A DNA stretch of 64,000 nt from CALMEC01 sp964628685 (GTDB lineage: Bacteria > Actinomycetota > Thermoleophilia > Miltoncostaeales > Miltoncostaeaceae): contig CAZVNM010000001.1 of assembly GCA_964628685.1 (NCBI GenBank), positions 248,001 through 312,000 on the forward strand, in the 5' to 3' direction. The translations under genes and the position numbers were made by a program. The notes under the pieces were generated by a model. It saw only the letters and a program-made list of their open reading frames with translations, had not been told where the DNA came from and searched no databases. Shown piece by piece: positions 17,385-26,800 of this stretch (position 1 is its first letter; each line of letters opens with the position of its first letter).

Positions 17385-18056
17385 TCAGTGGTCGAAGAGG
17401 CGCAGGTCCGGTTCGCGCAGACCGCGCAGCTCCGCCAGGTCGACCTCCGCCGTCCCGAAGCCGCGGTCCCGCGCCAGGGTCCTGGCCTGCGGCTTGATCG
17501 ACTCGGCCACCAGGATCCCCCGGCAGTCGCCCATGCCGTGTTCGGTGCAGATGTAGCCCAGGTACCGCGTGAGCTGCTCCACCGCGTCGATCGTCCCGAC
17601 CCGCTTGACCTCCACCGCCACGTACCCGTCGCCGTCGATGCACATCAGGTCGACCGGACCGATCGGGGTGGGATACTCGCGGCGCACGAGCTGCATGCCC
17701 TCCCCCAGGATCTGCGGCGCATCGGCCAGCGCCTCCTGCAGATCGCGCTCGATGCCGTCCTTCGAAAGACGGATCGCGGCCTCCATGTCGTGCGCCGAGT
17801 CGGAGATGAGCTCCTCGATGCGGATCTCGAGGCGCTCAAGCCTGGCGGCCGACCCCTTCTCCACCGTGATGGCCTCCGGGGCCTCGGTGATGCGCGTGGG
17901 CGGCGTCATCCAGTTCTCGGGTTTGTAGCCACCCGCATCGGAGTGGACCATGATCGACCCGTCCGACTTCCACATGATGAGGCGCACGGCCATCGGGAGC
18001 ACGGACGAGACGCGCCCCGAGTAGTGGACCTCGCAGCGGGCGACGATCAGTCGCAC
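17385..18056 (-). CDS. nucS: NucS/EndoMS mismatch-specific endonuclease
   Basis: The protein has 223 residues. In actinobacteria and archaea NucS cuts both strands at mismatches and replaces MutS-MutL repair. Conserved features are RLIVARCEVHYSGR, GSIMVHSDAGGYKPENWM, the nuclease core EGMQLVRREYPTPIGPVDLM with the metal-binding Asp, VAVEVKR, and VEQLTRYL. The GTG at 18056 aligns with known starts; the longer frame to 18176 does not look coding. No PCNA-type C-terminal peptide is obvious. It adjoins the repeat array. Confidence 0.92.
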   Translation of the reverse strand: MRLIVARCEVHYSGRVSSVLPMAVRLIMWKSDGSIMVHSDAGGYKPENWMTPPTRITEAPEAITVEKGSAARLERLEIRIEELISDSAHDMEAAIRLSKDGIERDLQEALADAPQILGEGMQLVRREYPTPIGPVDLMCIDGDGYVAVEVKRVGTIDAVEQLTRYLGYICTEHGMGDCRGILVAESIKPQARTLARDRGFGTAEVDLAELRGLREPDLRLFDH

Positions 18057-18218
18057 GGGTGTTCCGGGCGGTTCGGCATTCGGGCATCGTAGCGACGCAG
18101 GCCGCGGGCGATCCCCGGCCGGGGGCGACGCAGGAGGGTGGGATTGAACACGCCGTCCGCCGGGAACCATCCGCATCGACCGTCCGTGGCATCCGCCACC
18201 CGACCCGGGAGAACCCGC

Positions 18219-18680
18219 ATGAACCGCACGCCCGCCGCACTCGCCCTGCTCGCATCCGCAACGCTCCTCGTGGGCGCCGGCTGCGGGGGATCCGACGGGG
18301 ACGGTGGGACCACGGTGCCGTCGCGCGACGACGCGATCGCCAAGGCCAAGGAGATCTGCCTCGACGGAGCCACGAAGCTCTCCGAGATCAGCAACGACCT
18401 AGAGACGGCGGCCGGTCCGGACGGAACGGTTGACGACGCGAAGGTCTCGGAGCAGGCGGGCAAGGCCGCCGACGTGGTGGAGGAGAACCTGGACCGGTTG
18501 GCCGACGTCGAGGCCCCCGGACCCGTCGCGAACGCGATCGACGCCGCCGTCAACGCCGGCCGGAGCGCCACCGCCGACCTGCGCGGTGCCGACATCACAC
18601 GACTGCGCGCGGCGCTCAAGCGTCCGTTCGGCGGCGCGTCCGACGCCCTCGTGAAGGTGGGCATCGACTGCGCCACCTGA
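18219..18680 (+). CDS. small lipoprotein
   Basis: The protein has 153 residues. The signal peptide has a lipobox LVGAGC (Cys near residue 23). A helical, Ala/Asp-rich mature part has two further cysteines (EICLDGAT and the C-terminal GIDCAT) that could form a disulfide. The ATG at 18219 was chosen because the signal begins there. Function is unknown. It is followed by a strong hairpin. Confidence 0.7.
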   Translation: MNRTPAALALLASATLLVGAGCGGSDGDGGTTVPSRDDAIAKAKEICLDGATKLSEISNDLETAAGPDGTVDDAKVSEQAGKAADVVEENLDRLADVEAPGPVANAIDAAVNAGRSATADLRGADITRLRAALKRPFGGASDALVKVGIDCAT

Positions 18681-18756
18681 GGCGTCGCGAGACCCCGAAC
18701 CCAGCCACCCCGCGGGGCATGCTCCGCGTCCACCTCGCCTGATGTGACCGCACGCA

Positions 18757-18799
18757 GGGCGGCCGCCGGATCCCCGAACCACCCCACCGGCGGCCGCCC
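18757..18799 (+). terminator. strong hairpin between lipoprotein and selenoprotein genes
   Basis: A perfect 13-bp stem (GGGCGGCCGCCGG, 17-nt loop) lies 77 bp past the lipoprotein stop and ends 22 bp before the selenoprotein ATG. It is probably the terminator of the first gene. Confidence 0.6.
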
Positions 18800-18821
18800 C
18801 GGTCTCTGGCACACTGTTTCC

Positions 18822-19097
18822 ATGGCAATCAACCCGACACACCGCATCCGCATCGAGTACTGCGTCCCCTGAGGGGCCGGACCCAACGCCGCCGGTCTGG
18901 CGGCGAAGCTGATCGAGGGGTGGGGCGGCGTCCTGGCGTCGATCGAGATCGTCCCGGGCACCGGGGGTGTCTTCGACGTCCACGTGGATGACGAGCTGGT
19001 CTTCTTCAAGAAGATGATCGGCCGATACCCGCAACCGGACGACGTGCTTCCCCTGGTGCGCGCCCGCATCGGCCCGGAGGTCATGCCGAAGCGGTGA
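18822..19097 (+). CDS. selenoprotein of the SelW/SelT/SelH (Rdx) family
   Basis: Translation from ATG 18822 meets TGA at 18870-18872 (codon 17), then continues in the same frame with full coding character to TGA 19095, giving 91 residues. The TGA falls in the redox motif CVPU (CxxU), exactly where Rdx proteins carry selenocysteine. The rest matches the family: GGVFDVHVDDELVFFKK followed by MIGRYPQP. A SECIS-type hairpin follows the TGA, and selD is 8 kb away. The protein probably acts as a thioredoxin-like thiol/selenol oxidoreductase. A CACACT element 6 nt before the ATG suggests a leaderless mRNA. Standard annotation would split or miss this gene. Confidence 0.9.
18870..18905 (+). promoter_or_regulatory. 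UGA(Sec) codon and bacterial SECIS hairpin
   Basis: After the TGA at 18870-18872, a perfect 7-bp stem CGCCGCC/GGCGGCG (18887-18893, 18899-18905) closes the loop GGTCT (18894-18898). The loop begins 21 nt after the TGA. GGUCU is also the apical loop of the Escherichia coli fdhF SECIS bound by SelB, and the spacing is in the usual bacterial range. Confidence 0.88.
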
Positions 19098-19192
19098 CCG
19101 TCCGGCGACGCTCCGGATCACGCCGATCACCCCCCTGACGAGCCGTGGTCGCCGACCGGTGAGCGGGCGGGGGCGCGCTCGAATCGCATGGG

Positions 19193-19198
19193 TAGACT
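19193..19198 (+). promoter_or_regulatory. -10 element of the transketolase gene
   Basis: TAGACT lies 32 nt before the GTG start, giving a short leader that contains AAGGAGA. Confidence 0.45.
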
Positions 19199-19230
19199 CG
19201 AACCCGTTCCACCCCGTCAAGGAGACATCC

Positions 19231-21231
19231 GTGGCCCCCACGCCGGCATCGCCCGACCTCTGCATCACCAACGTCCGCACCCTCTCGATCGATGCGATCG
19301 AGGCCGCGGCGAGCGGTCATCCCGGTGCGCCGATGGGGCTCGCCCCGATCGGCTGGCAGCTCTTCAGGACCGCCCTGCGCCACAGCCCGTCCAACCCGCA
19401 GTGGGCGGACCGCGACCGGTTCGTGCTGTCGGCCGGCCACGCATCCATGCTCCTCTACGCGCTGCTCAACCTGACCGGGTACGACCTCCCGATCGAGGAG
19501 ATCCAGCGCTTCCGCCAGCTGGAGAGCATGACGCCGGGCCACCCCGAGTACGGCATGACGCCGGGCGTCGAGGTCACCACGGGCCCTCTGGGCCAGGGTC
19601 TCGGCAACGCGGTGGGCATGGCGCTCGGCGAGGCGATGATGGCCGCCCGCTTCAACCGCGACGGCCACACGATCGTGGACCACCGCACCTGGACCATCGT
19701 CTCGGACGGCGACCTGATGGAGGGCATCTCCCACGAGGCCGCGTCCATCGCCGGACACCTGCGCCTCGGCAAGCTCATCGCCCTCTACGACGACAACTCC
19801 ATCAGCCTCGACGGGCCGACCGAGCTCTCGTTCAACGAGGACATCCCGGCCCGGTTCGGCGCCTACGGCTGGCGGGTGCTCCAGATCGCCGACGGCAACG
19901 ACCTGGCCGAGATCGACGCCGTCCTGGCCGAGGCGCAGCAGTCCGACGGACGACCCACGATCGTCTGCTGCCGAACGGTCATCGGCTACGGCGCACCCAC
20001 CAAGGCCGGCACCGCGAAGGCGCACGGCTCACCGCTGGGCGACGAGGAGGCCCGCGCCGCGAAGGAGGCATACGGCTGGCCGGTCGACGAGCCGTTCCTG
20101 GTGCCCGACGAGGTCGCCGCGTGGCGCGACGAGATGCGCACCCGCGGATCCGAGCTGGAGTCCACCTGGGACGAGGCGTTCACCGCATACCGGGACGCGC
20201 ATCCGGATCTGGCCGAGCTCTTCGAGCGCACCGTCGCGGGTGAGCTCCCCGAGGGCTGGGAGGACGCGCTGCCGGAGTTCGGACCGGACGACACCCTCGC
20301 CACGCGTGGGGCGAGCGGCCAGGTGCTGAACGCGATCGCCGACGTCCTCCCGGAGCTGGTGCAGGGTGCCGCCGACCTCTCGTCGTCGACCAGCACCACG
20401 CTCAAGGACCACGGCGTGGTGAGCGCCGCGGACTTCGGCGGACGCAACCTCTACTACGGGGTGCGCGAGCACGCCATGGGCGCGATCACCAACGGGCTCG
20501 TCCTGCACGGGGGCCTGCGCCCGGTGGCGTCGACCTTCCTGCAGTTCTACGACTACATGAAGAACACGATCCGGCTGGCCGCGCTGATGGAGATCCCGTC
20601 GGTGTTCGTCTACACGCACGACTCCATCGGCCTCGGCGAGGACGGTCCCACCCACCAGCCGATCGAGCACCTGGCCGCGCTGCGTGCGGTGCCCAACTGC
20701 GTCACCCTCCGCCCCGCCGACGCCAACGAGACCGCCCAGGCGTGGCGGGTGGCGCTGGAGCGCACCGACGGGCCCACCGTCCTGGTGCTGACCCGCCAGG
20801 GCGTCCCGCCCCTCCCGGTGACGCCGGACGTCGCACAGGGCGCATACGTGGTCGCCGACGGCGACGACGTCGTGCTCATCGCGACGGGTTCCGAGGTGGC
20901 GGTCGCGCTCGGCGCCCGCGACCTGCTCGCACAGGACGAGGTCTCGGCGCGGGTCGTGAGCATGCCGTCGTGGGAGCTCTTCGAGGAGCAGGACGACGAC
21001 CTGATCGAGGACGTGCTGCCCGACGGCCTTCCGCGTGTGGCGGTGGAGGCCGCGGCCACCCTCGGGTGGGAGCGCTGGGCCGACGCCGTCGTCGGCATCG
21101 ACGCGTTCGGCGCGTCGGCGCCGGGGCCGGAGCTTCTGGAGCACTACGGCATCACGCCGGAGACGGTGGCATCGGCGGCGGCCGGTCTGCTGGAGGACCT
21201 GGAGGAGCTGGAGGACGACGAGGACGACTGA
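19231..21231 (+). CDS. tkt: transketolase
   Basis: The protein has 666 residues, the usual length. It moves two-carbon ketol units in the pentose phosphate pathway with thiamine diphosphate. Motifs are SGHPGAPMGLAP, the cofactor-binding GDGDLMEGISHEA...DDNSISLDG region, and the pyrimidine-domain REHAMGAITNGL and HDSIGLGEDGPTHQPIEHL. The GTG at 19231 follows AAGGAGA; the frame upstream to 19159 is not coding. The C-terminus ends in a run of acidic residues (LEDLEELEDDEDD), which is unusual for the family. Confidence 0.95.
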   Translation: MAPTPASPDLCITNVRTLSIDAIEAAASGHPGAPMGLAPIGWQLFRTALRHSPSNPQWADRDRFVLSAGHASMLLYALLNLTGYDLPIEEIQRFRQLESMTPGHPEYGMTPGVEVTTGPLGQGLGNAVGMALGEAMMAARFNRDGHTIVDHRTWTIVSDGDLMEGISHEAASIAGHLRLGKLIALYDDNSISLDGPTELSFNEDIPARFGAYGWRVLQIADGNDLAEIDAVLAEAQQSDGRPTIVCCRTVIGYGAPTKAGTAKAHGSPLGDEEARAAKEAYGWPVDEPFLVPDEVAAWRDEMRTRGSELESTWDEAFTAYRDAHPDLAELFERTVAGELPEGWEDALPEFGPDDTLATRGASGQVLNAIADVLPELVQGAADLSSSTSTTLKDHGVVSAADFGGRNLYYGVREHAMGAITNGLVLHGGLRPVASTFLQFYDYMKNTIRLAALMEIPSVFVYTHDSIGLGEDGPTHQPIEHLAALRAVPNCVTLRPADANETAQAWRVALERTDGPTVLVLTRQGVPPLPVTPDVAQGAYVVADGDDVVLIATGSEVAVALGARDLLAQDEVSARVVSMPSWELFEEQDDDLIEDVLPDGLPRVAVEAAATLGWERWADAVVGIDAFGASAPGPELLEHYGITPETVASAAAGLLEDLEELEDDEDD

Positions 21232-21246
21232 CCACGTCGTGTGACG

Positions 21247-21810
21247 TCACCCCTGGGGCGTCGGTGGCACGGGTCGGTCTCGCTCCGCGGACGTGCGCGC
21301 GTCGGTCACGACGGCCACCGCGGCGTCCGCTGTTTTCGTCACGATGACAAGATTGCGATCGGCCGCGGAGAGGGCGAGCTCCTCGACCAGCATCCCGATG
21401 ACGCGGGCCCACGCATCGCCCACCACGACGAGCGGCGCGTGGCGGTCGTCGCCCTTCTGCCGGCGGTTCCACGCCACCGCCACCTCGGCCAGCGTCCCCA
21501 CCCCGCCACCGGCGGCGATCAGCCCGTCCGCACGGGTGAGCGTGTCCAGGCGATCGTAGAGCGACGCGGCCGGCCGCTCCTCGGTGAGCCACCGGTTGGG
21601 CGTGTTGTGCCAGCCCGCCACCGTGATGCCGATCGCCCGTCCACCGGCCTCGTTGGCACCGCGCGCCGCCGCCTCCATCACGCCGGCGTACCCGCCGGTC
21701 ATCACCGCCCAGCCCGCCTCCGCGAGACCGCGACCGAGCGCCAGGGCGTCCTCGTACTCGCGATCCCCGGGCACCGCCCGGGCGCTCCCGAACACCGCTG
21801 CGACGGGCAT
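21247..21810 (-). CDS. LOG-family (lysine decarboxylase-like) protein
   Basis: The protein has 187 residues with a Rossmann-like fold: VFGSARAVPGD at the N-terminus, GGYAGVMEAAARGA, and AGGGVGTLAEV, the equivalent of the family's nucleotide/phosphate-binding PGGxGTxxE motif. Relatives release cytokinin bases from nucleotide monophosphates or act on similar nucleotides. It is the last gene of a minus-strand operon, starting 6 bp before the acuC stop. The true substrate is not known. Confidence 0.8.
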   Translation of the reverse strand: MPVAAVFGSARAVPGDREYEDALALGRGLAEAGWAVMTGGYAGVMEAAARGANEAGGRAIGITVAGWHNTPNRWLTEERPAASLYDRLDTLTRADGLIAAGGGVGTLAEVAVAWNRRQKGDDRHAPLVVVGDAWARVIGMLVEELALSAADRNLVIVTKTADAAVAVVTDARTSAERDRPVPPTPQG

Positions 21811-21815
21811 CGTGA

Positions 21816-22985
21816 TCAGCCCAGCAGCGTGGTGACCGCGCGGTCCACCATCCGGGCGGCCTCCTCGTCGGCGGCCGCGCGCTGGGCCTCGGGCGCCTCG
21901 AACGGCGCCTCGCCGTGAAGGGTGGCGGTCACCTCGCGTCCCATGCGAGCGCGCGCGTTCGCCAACCACGGTTCGGGGATGGCCTCGTCCGGCTCGACAC
22001 CCAGCATGTCGGCGACGAGCAGGGTCCACGCGCGTGGGAGCACGTCCGGGTTGTAGCCGCCGCCACCCAGGGCGACAAGCTTCCCGCCGGCCGCGTCGGC
22101 GGCAAGCTCGCGCAGCGTGGTCCACACCCGCGGGTAAGCGTCCATGGTCACCTGGATGTGGGCGAGGGGATCCTGGTGGTGGGGGTCGACGCCGTTCTGG
22201 GTGACCAGGACGTCCGGGCCGAACGCCGCGACCGCCGGCACGATCACCTCGTCGATCGCGCGCAGGTACGTCGCGGTCCCCGAAAGCGGCGGCAGCGGGA
22301 TGTTGATCGCCGTGCCCTCCCCCGCGCCCTTCCCCCGCTCCTCCAGGAAGCCGGTGCCCGGGAAGAGGTACCGCCCGTCCTCGTGCACCGAGCACGTGAG
22401 CACGCGCGGGTCCTCGTAGAAGAGCCACTGCGTGCCGTCGCCGTGGTGGACGTCCACGTCGACGTATGCGACCCGCTCGGCGCCGGCGTCCAGAAGCGCC
22501 CGGATCGCGACGGCGGGATCGTTGTAGATGCAGAAGCCGGCGGCGCGGCGGTGAAGCGCGTGGTGCAGCCCCGTGCCCGGCGCGAACACCCGGTCGACCG
22601 TGCCGTCCCACACCGCGAGCGCCGCGGTGACGGCCATCCCGCACACGTCGGCCGCCGCATGGTGCATCCCGGCGAACGCCGGGGTGTCACCCCACGCCGC
22701 GAGCCCCCATTCCATGGCCGCCAGGGCGGTCGCCTCCATCGGATCGGCGTCGTAGCGCTTGACGGCCGCCACGTAGTCGGGATCGTGGACCGCGGTGATC
22801 TCGTCGTCGGTCGCACGGCGCGGCTCGATCTCGGTCACCCGCGCATCCGCCAGCAGGCCGCACTCGCGGATGAGCTCCACCGCGAGTGACCGCGTGGCCG
22901 GCGACAGCGGGTGGTCGTCGCCCAGGTCGTACTCACCGAGCGCCTGGCGTCCGACGAACCCGATGCGCGCGGTGTCGTCGCTCAC
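21816..22985 (-). CDS. acuC: AcuC-like deacetylase (histone deacetylase superfamily)
   Basis: The protein has 389 residues. It is an arginase-fold zinc deacetylase: tandem catalytic His in PGTGLHHA, zinc ligands in DVDVHHGDGTQ, and GGGGYNPD with the active-site tyrosine near the C-terminus. AcuC removes acetyl groups from acetyl-CoA synthetase and other proteins. The GTG at 22985 overlaps the upstream YciI stop as GTGA, so the genes are translationally coupled. The frame to 23024 is not used. Confidence 0.9.
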   Translation of the reverse strand: MSDDTARIGFVGRQALGEYDLGDDHPLSPATRSLAVELIRECGLLADARVTEIEPRRATDDEITAVHDPDYVAAVKRYDADPMEATALAAMEWGLAAWGDTPAFAGMHHAAADVCGMAVTAALAVWDGTVDRVFAPGTGLHHALHRRAAGFCIYNDPAVAIRALLDAGAERVAYVDVDVHHGDGTQWLFYEDPRVLTCSVHEDGRYLFPGTGFLEERGKGAGEGTAINIPLPPLSGTATYLRAIDEVIVPAVAAFGPDVLVTQNGVDPHHQDPLAHIQVTMDAYPRVWTTLRELAADAAGGKLVALGGGGYNPDVLPRAWTLLVADMLGVEPDEAIPEPWLANARARMGREVTATLHGEAPFEAPEAQRAAADEEAARMVDRAVTTLLG

Positions 22986-23272
22986 GACGCGACCGCCACG
23001 ACGTTCCACGGCTCGATCCGCCACCCGGTGACGAGCCCGTTCACCACGTACGGGTCCGCCTCGGCGTAGGCGGCGATGGCGGCGTCACCGACGTCGCCGA
23101 ACACGAACACGGCGCCCGACACCGGATCACCGGTCGCCCCCACGGCGATCAGCCCGCCGTCGGCGATGGCCCCTTCGGCGTGCGCCAGATGCGCCGGCCG
23201 GTGCGGGTCCCGGCGCTCCAGGATGTCCGGCACATAGTCGTAGACGAGGATCCTGTGCATGCCCGTGTTCAT
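22982..23272 (-). CDS. YciI-like protein
   Basis: The protein has 96 residues. It is a ferredoxin-like YCII domain with RILVYDYVPDI at the start, AHLAHAEGAIADGGLIAVG, and the typical end FVFGDVGDAAIAAYAEADPY...WRIEPWNVVAV. YCII proteins are small enzymes or accessory domains of mostly unknown substrate. The ATG at 23272 is supported by TATGCT 6 nt upstream. It is the first gene of the YciI-acuC-LOG operon. Confidence 0.85.
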   Translation of the reverse strand: MNTGMHRILVYDYVPDILERRDPHRPAHLAHAEGAIADGGLIAVGATGDPVSGAVFVFGDVGDAAIAAYAEADPYVVNGLVTGWRIEPWNVVAVAS

Positions 23273-23292
23273 GGAACGAGCATACGCACGGC

Positions 23293-23760
23293 TCAGTCCT
23301 TCCGGGGTGGCAGCCCACGCGACTCGCGCATGGCCTTCGCCTCCGCCGGTGTGAGGGCGGCTCGCACCCGGGGCCAGATGGAGAGACCGAACGCGACGGC
23401 GCCCAGAGTCGGGAGCACGGCGGCGACCCCCAGCACGATCCGCCAGGGGCGCGAGCCGTCGACCGCGAGCGGCTCCGCGAGCACGCGCAGAAGCAGCCCG
23501 GCGTTCATGAGCCAGAACGCCGCCCAACCGGTGTCGCGCCCGGGACGCGCGCCCCTGATCTTGGGAAACATCCAGAACGCCACGCCCATGACGATGAGAA
23601 ACAGGAATCCGATGAGGAGGATGTGGGTGTGGAGCGCCCGCCAGGGCGGCCCCACCGGCGACCGCTGCGCCTGACGGATGAGCATCCAGGTGCCGATCGC
23701 CATGCCCGCCACGAGGTAGACGAGGGCGGCGCGGACGCACCAGCGGGAGAGCGAGGGCAT
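23293..23760 (-). CDS. heme-copper oxidase subunit I-like small membrane protein
   Basis: The protein has 155 residues and four hydrophobic segments. RALHTHILLIGFLFLIVMGVAFWMFPKI resembles the heme-ligand helix of cbb3-type oxidase subunit I, with two histidines in HTH. Single-domain relatives occur near respiratory or NO-related genes; here there is no such partner. The ATG at 23760 is preceded by CATGAT 6 nt upstream, which favours it over 23781. Heme binding is an inference. Confidence 0.65.
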   Translation of the reverse strand: MPSLSRWCVRAALVYLVAGMAIGTWMLIRQAQRSPVGPPWRALHTHILLIGFLFLIVMGVAFWMFPKIRGARPGRDTGWAAFWLMNAGLLLRVLAEPLAVDGSRPWRIVLGVAAVLPTLGAVAFGLSIWPRVRAALTPAEAKAMRESRGLPPRKD

Positions 23761-23882
23761 GGACGCATCATGCCGAACCACCCCGACCGCGACCGCACCG
23801 ATGGTGGGATGCCGGGCCCCGGGCCGGCCGCTTCGGGTGCAGACGTGTCACCTGTGGGACCCGACGTGGCAGGATCGCCGCC

Positions 23883-26800
23883 ATGTCGCTCCCCGCCCTC
23901 CGCACGCTTCTCCGACGCATGGACGGCGACACCCACGCCGGGCGTTGCCGCACCATCGCAGACCTCGCGCTGGCCCACCGCGGCGACGCGTCGGCCGCCG
24001 GGGCGTTCGCCGGACTCCTGGACGGGCTGGAGCACACCAGCGCGTACCACGCCCGACTGGTCACGATCGGCGCGCAGATCATCGGCGATGTCGAACGCCT
24101 GTACCGGCTGGCCCGCCACCCGTCCCCGGCGGTCGCGCGTGGCGCGACCCGTCGTCTGCCCCTGGCCGCCGTCGACCGTGACGATGCGGTCGCGCTCTAC
24201 CTGGACGCGTCCGCGGCAACCCGCCGGACGATCCGGCGACGCCTCGTGGCCGCCCGGCGAAGCGACGTGATCGACCGCCTCATCACCCACGGCCGCCTGG
24301 CGGATCGTGAACGCGCCGGGCTGCTCCCCGGGGCGAGTGACGCGGTGGTGCGCGACCACCTTGCGGATCTGGCCGGACTCGCGCCCATCGGCGACGCCCT
24401 GGCGGAACGCCACCCCGGGCCGCTTCTCGATCTGCTCGTGGACCGGACCAGTGGAACGACGCTGCCTGAGCGGGAATCGTGGTGGCAGCGTCTGGGCGGC
24501 GTCCTCGGGACATTCGCCAGGCACGATCCGGACCGGTTGCTCACCGTCCTCGCAACCCGTGGCGACGGGCTCCCCCCGGGTCTTCACCGGGGGCTCGGCA
24601 CCCTCATCCGACACGACCCGGCGCGCACGGCCGCCCTGGTGCTGGCGACACCGCGCGAGGACGCCTGGGCAGTCGGCCGTGCGCTGGTGCGGGAGGCTCG
24701 GCGCTTCAGCGAGCGCGACCGGCATGCGATCGCGAGATACCTTCGCGAGGCGGGGTGGCATCCCGACTGGCAGGACTCGTTGCTCGCCACGTACCTGACC
24801 GGGCTCGCCCCGAGCCTGCGCGCCGCGACGTTCGCCGCCGCATACGAGGGGGTGTCGACGGCCGACCGCGAGCTCGCAGACGATCTGCTGGACGCGCTGC
24901 CCCATGAGGAGCGTCACCGACAGGCGCGTCGGATGCTCGGTCTCAGGTCCGTCGTGGACCGGGTCGATCGCAGCGCCCACATCAGCGGCTACCTGCCCGC
25001 CGACGCCGCCGACCGGCTGGCGCCGGTGACGCATTCGAGCGTTGCGGAGGAGCGCGCAGCGGCGCACGCCGCACGCCTGGCCGCCGCCGGTCGTTCGCGC
25101 GACGCTCGCACCGTGTCGGTGGCACTCGCCCGCCTGGACGAACTGCGAAACGAACAGGATCCGGTGCGGGCCGCCGCCGCGGCGACGCTCGCGACCATGC
25201 CCGTCAAGCCCCTCCTGCACGCCGATCTGGAGGGCGTGGCGCGCTTCACGCTGGAGGTGGTCACCGCGCGCGACACGTCGGCCACGACGTTGGCCTCGCT
25301 CGTGACCACCTGGTGGCGGATCACCCTGGCGGCCCTCGCGGCGGACAACACCGACATCGCACGCAGGGCGCTCGGACTTCTCATCGACCTGCGTGGCGCA
25401 CACGGGTGGCTGACCGTGCCGTCGCTCACGGGACTGCCGCGGGGAGCAGAACGACCGGTCATCGACGCCCTCGTCGACGCGCTGCGAGCGGGCCAACGGC
25501 GCGACGAACCGCACCTGCTCTTCGGGCTGTGCCGAGCGCTCGGCGATCGCGCCCACGCCCACCAGGACCTTCAGGGGATGCTCAAGGAGGCGCTCCACTC
25601 GCCCGATGCGGGCGTCGTGCACACGGCTGCGGAGCTCTGGCTGGACGACCCGCGCACCCGCCCGCAGCGGGTGGACATCGCGCTGCGCATCGACGAGTCG
25701 CTGGCCGTGCTTCCCCTGGTGCAGCGAACCCTCAGCAGGAGCCGTCAGGACCTCCTGGGGGTGCTGTGGCGGCCGACCTCGCTCAGGGGCCGGCTGTGGG
25801 GCAGGCGGATGCGGTTCGTGCCCGTGCTCGACGGGTCGTTCGACCGGTGGCTACCGCGTCAGGTCGACGAATACGCCGCCGCGCTGGGTGACCTGATCGG
25901 TACGCCCGATACCCCCACCTGGACCCGTACGGCCGCCGTCCACACGCTCGGGCGACTGCCGCAGATCGGCAGCGGCGCGCTGGAGGCGTTCCTGACGAGC
26001 GGCGACGTGGCGCTCGAGGAGGCCGCGCTCGGCGCGTTGGCGCACACCGACCGCCCCGGTGACGCGCTCACCCGGTTGCTCGCCATCCGCACGGACGACC
26101 GCACACGGGTGGCCATGTACGCCGCGGGTCGCTGCGCGCGGCACCTCCCGGAGGCCCGGGTGTGGCCGGCGGTGATCGAGGTGCTGGACGACCCGGCGGC
26201 CAGGGTGAGCGCCCGCAAGGAGGCGGTCCGTCTGCTGGGGGCGCTTCGGGCGCCCGAAGCGATCGACCGGGTCGTCGCCGTGGGACTGCACGAGGACACC
26301 CACCGCGACGTGCGGGGGGCGGCCGCGCGGGCGCTCCTCGCGCATCTGGACGATCCGCGTGCATGGACGGTGCTGGAACAGATCGCCGCCTCCGGCCGCG
26401 ACGGGGCGCTTGCGGTGCTGCAGCCCGAGCCGGGGCTGATGGCGGAGCGCCACCGCACCGCATACGGTGCACTGGTCGCCCGCCACGTCGGCAGCTGCGG
26501 TGATGCGACCGCTTCCATCCTTCGCGCCTGGGTGGGCCGGCTGCCCGATGCCGGGACGCTCCTCACCGGGATGCTGTGTGACTTCACCCGGTCGGACTGG
26601 CACGGCACGCTCGCGGCGCTGCGCGCGCTGCTCCTCCACGAGCGCGGATGGCCGCAGGTGCTCGCGGCCGCCGAGGCGATGGCGGACGCCGCCGAGAACC
26701 CCACCGGCACGGTGGACGACGACGGACGACGTCGGGACCTGCCGCTGCGCCGTCGTCTCGAGGGACTCGTGACGACGGTCACCGACTGGACCGACCGCGA

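Noticed and set aside
18870..18872. In-frame TGA as a pseudogene mutation
   Set aside because: The TGA lies exactly at the selenocysteine site of the CxxU motif, is followed by a SECIS-type hairpin, and coding character continues in the same frame to a normal end.
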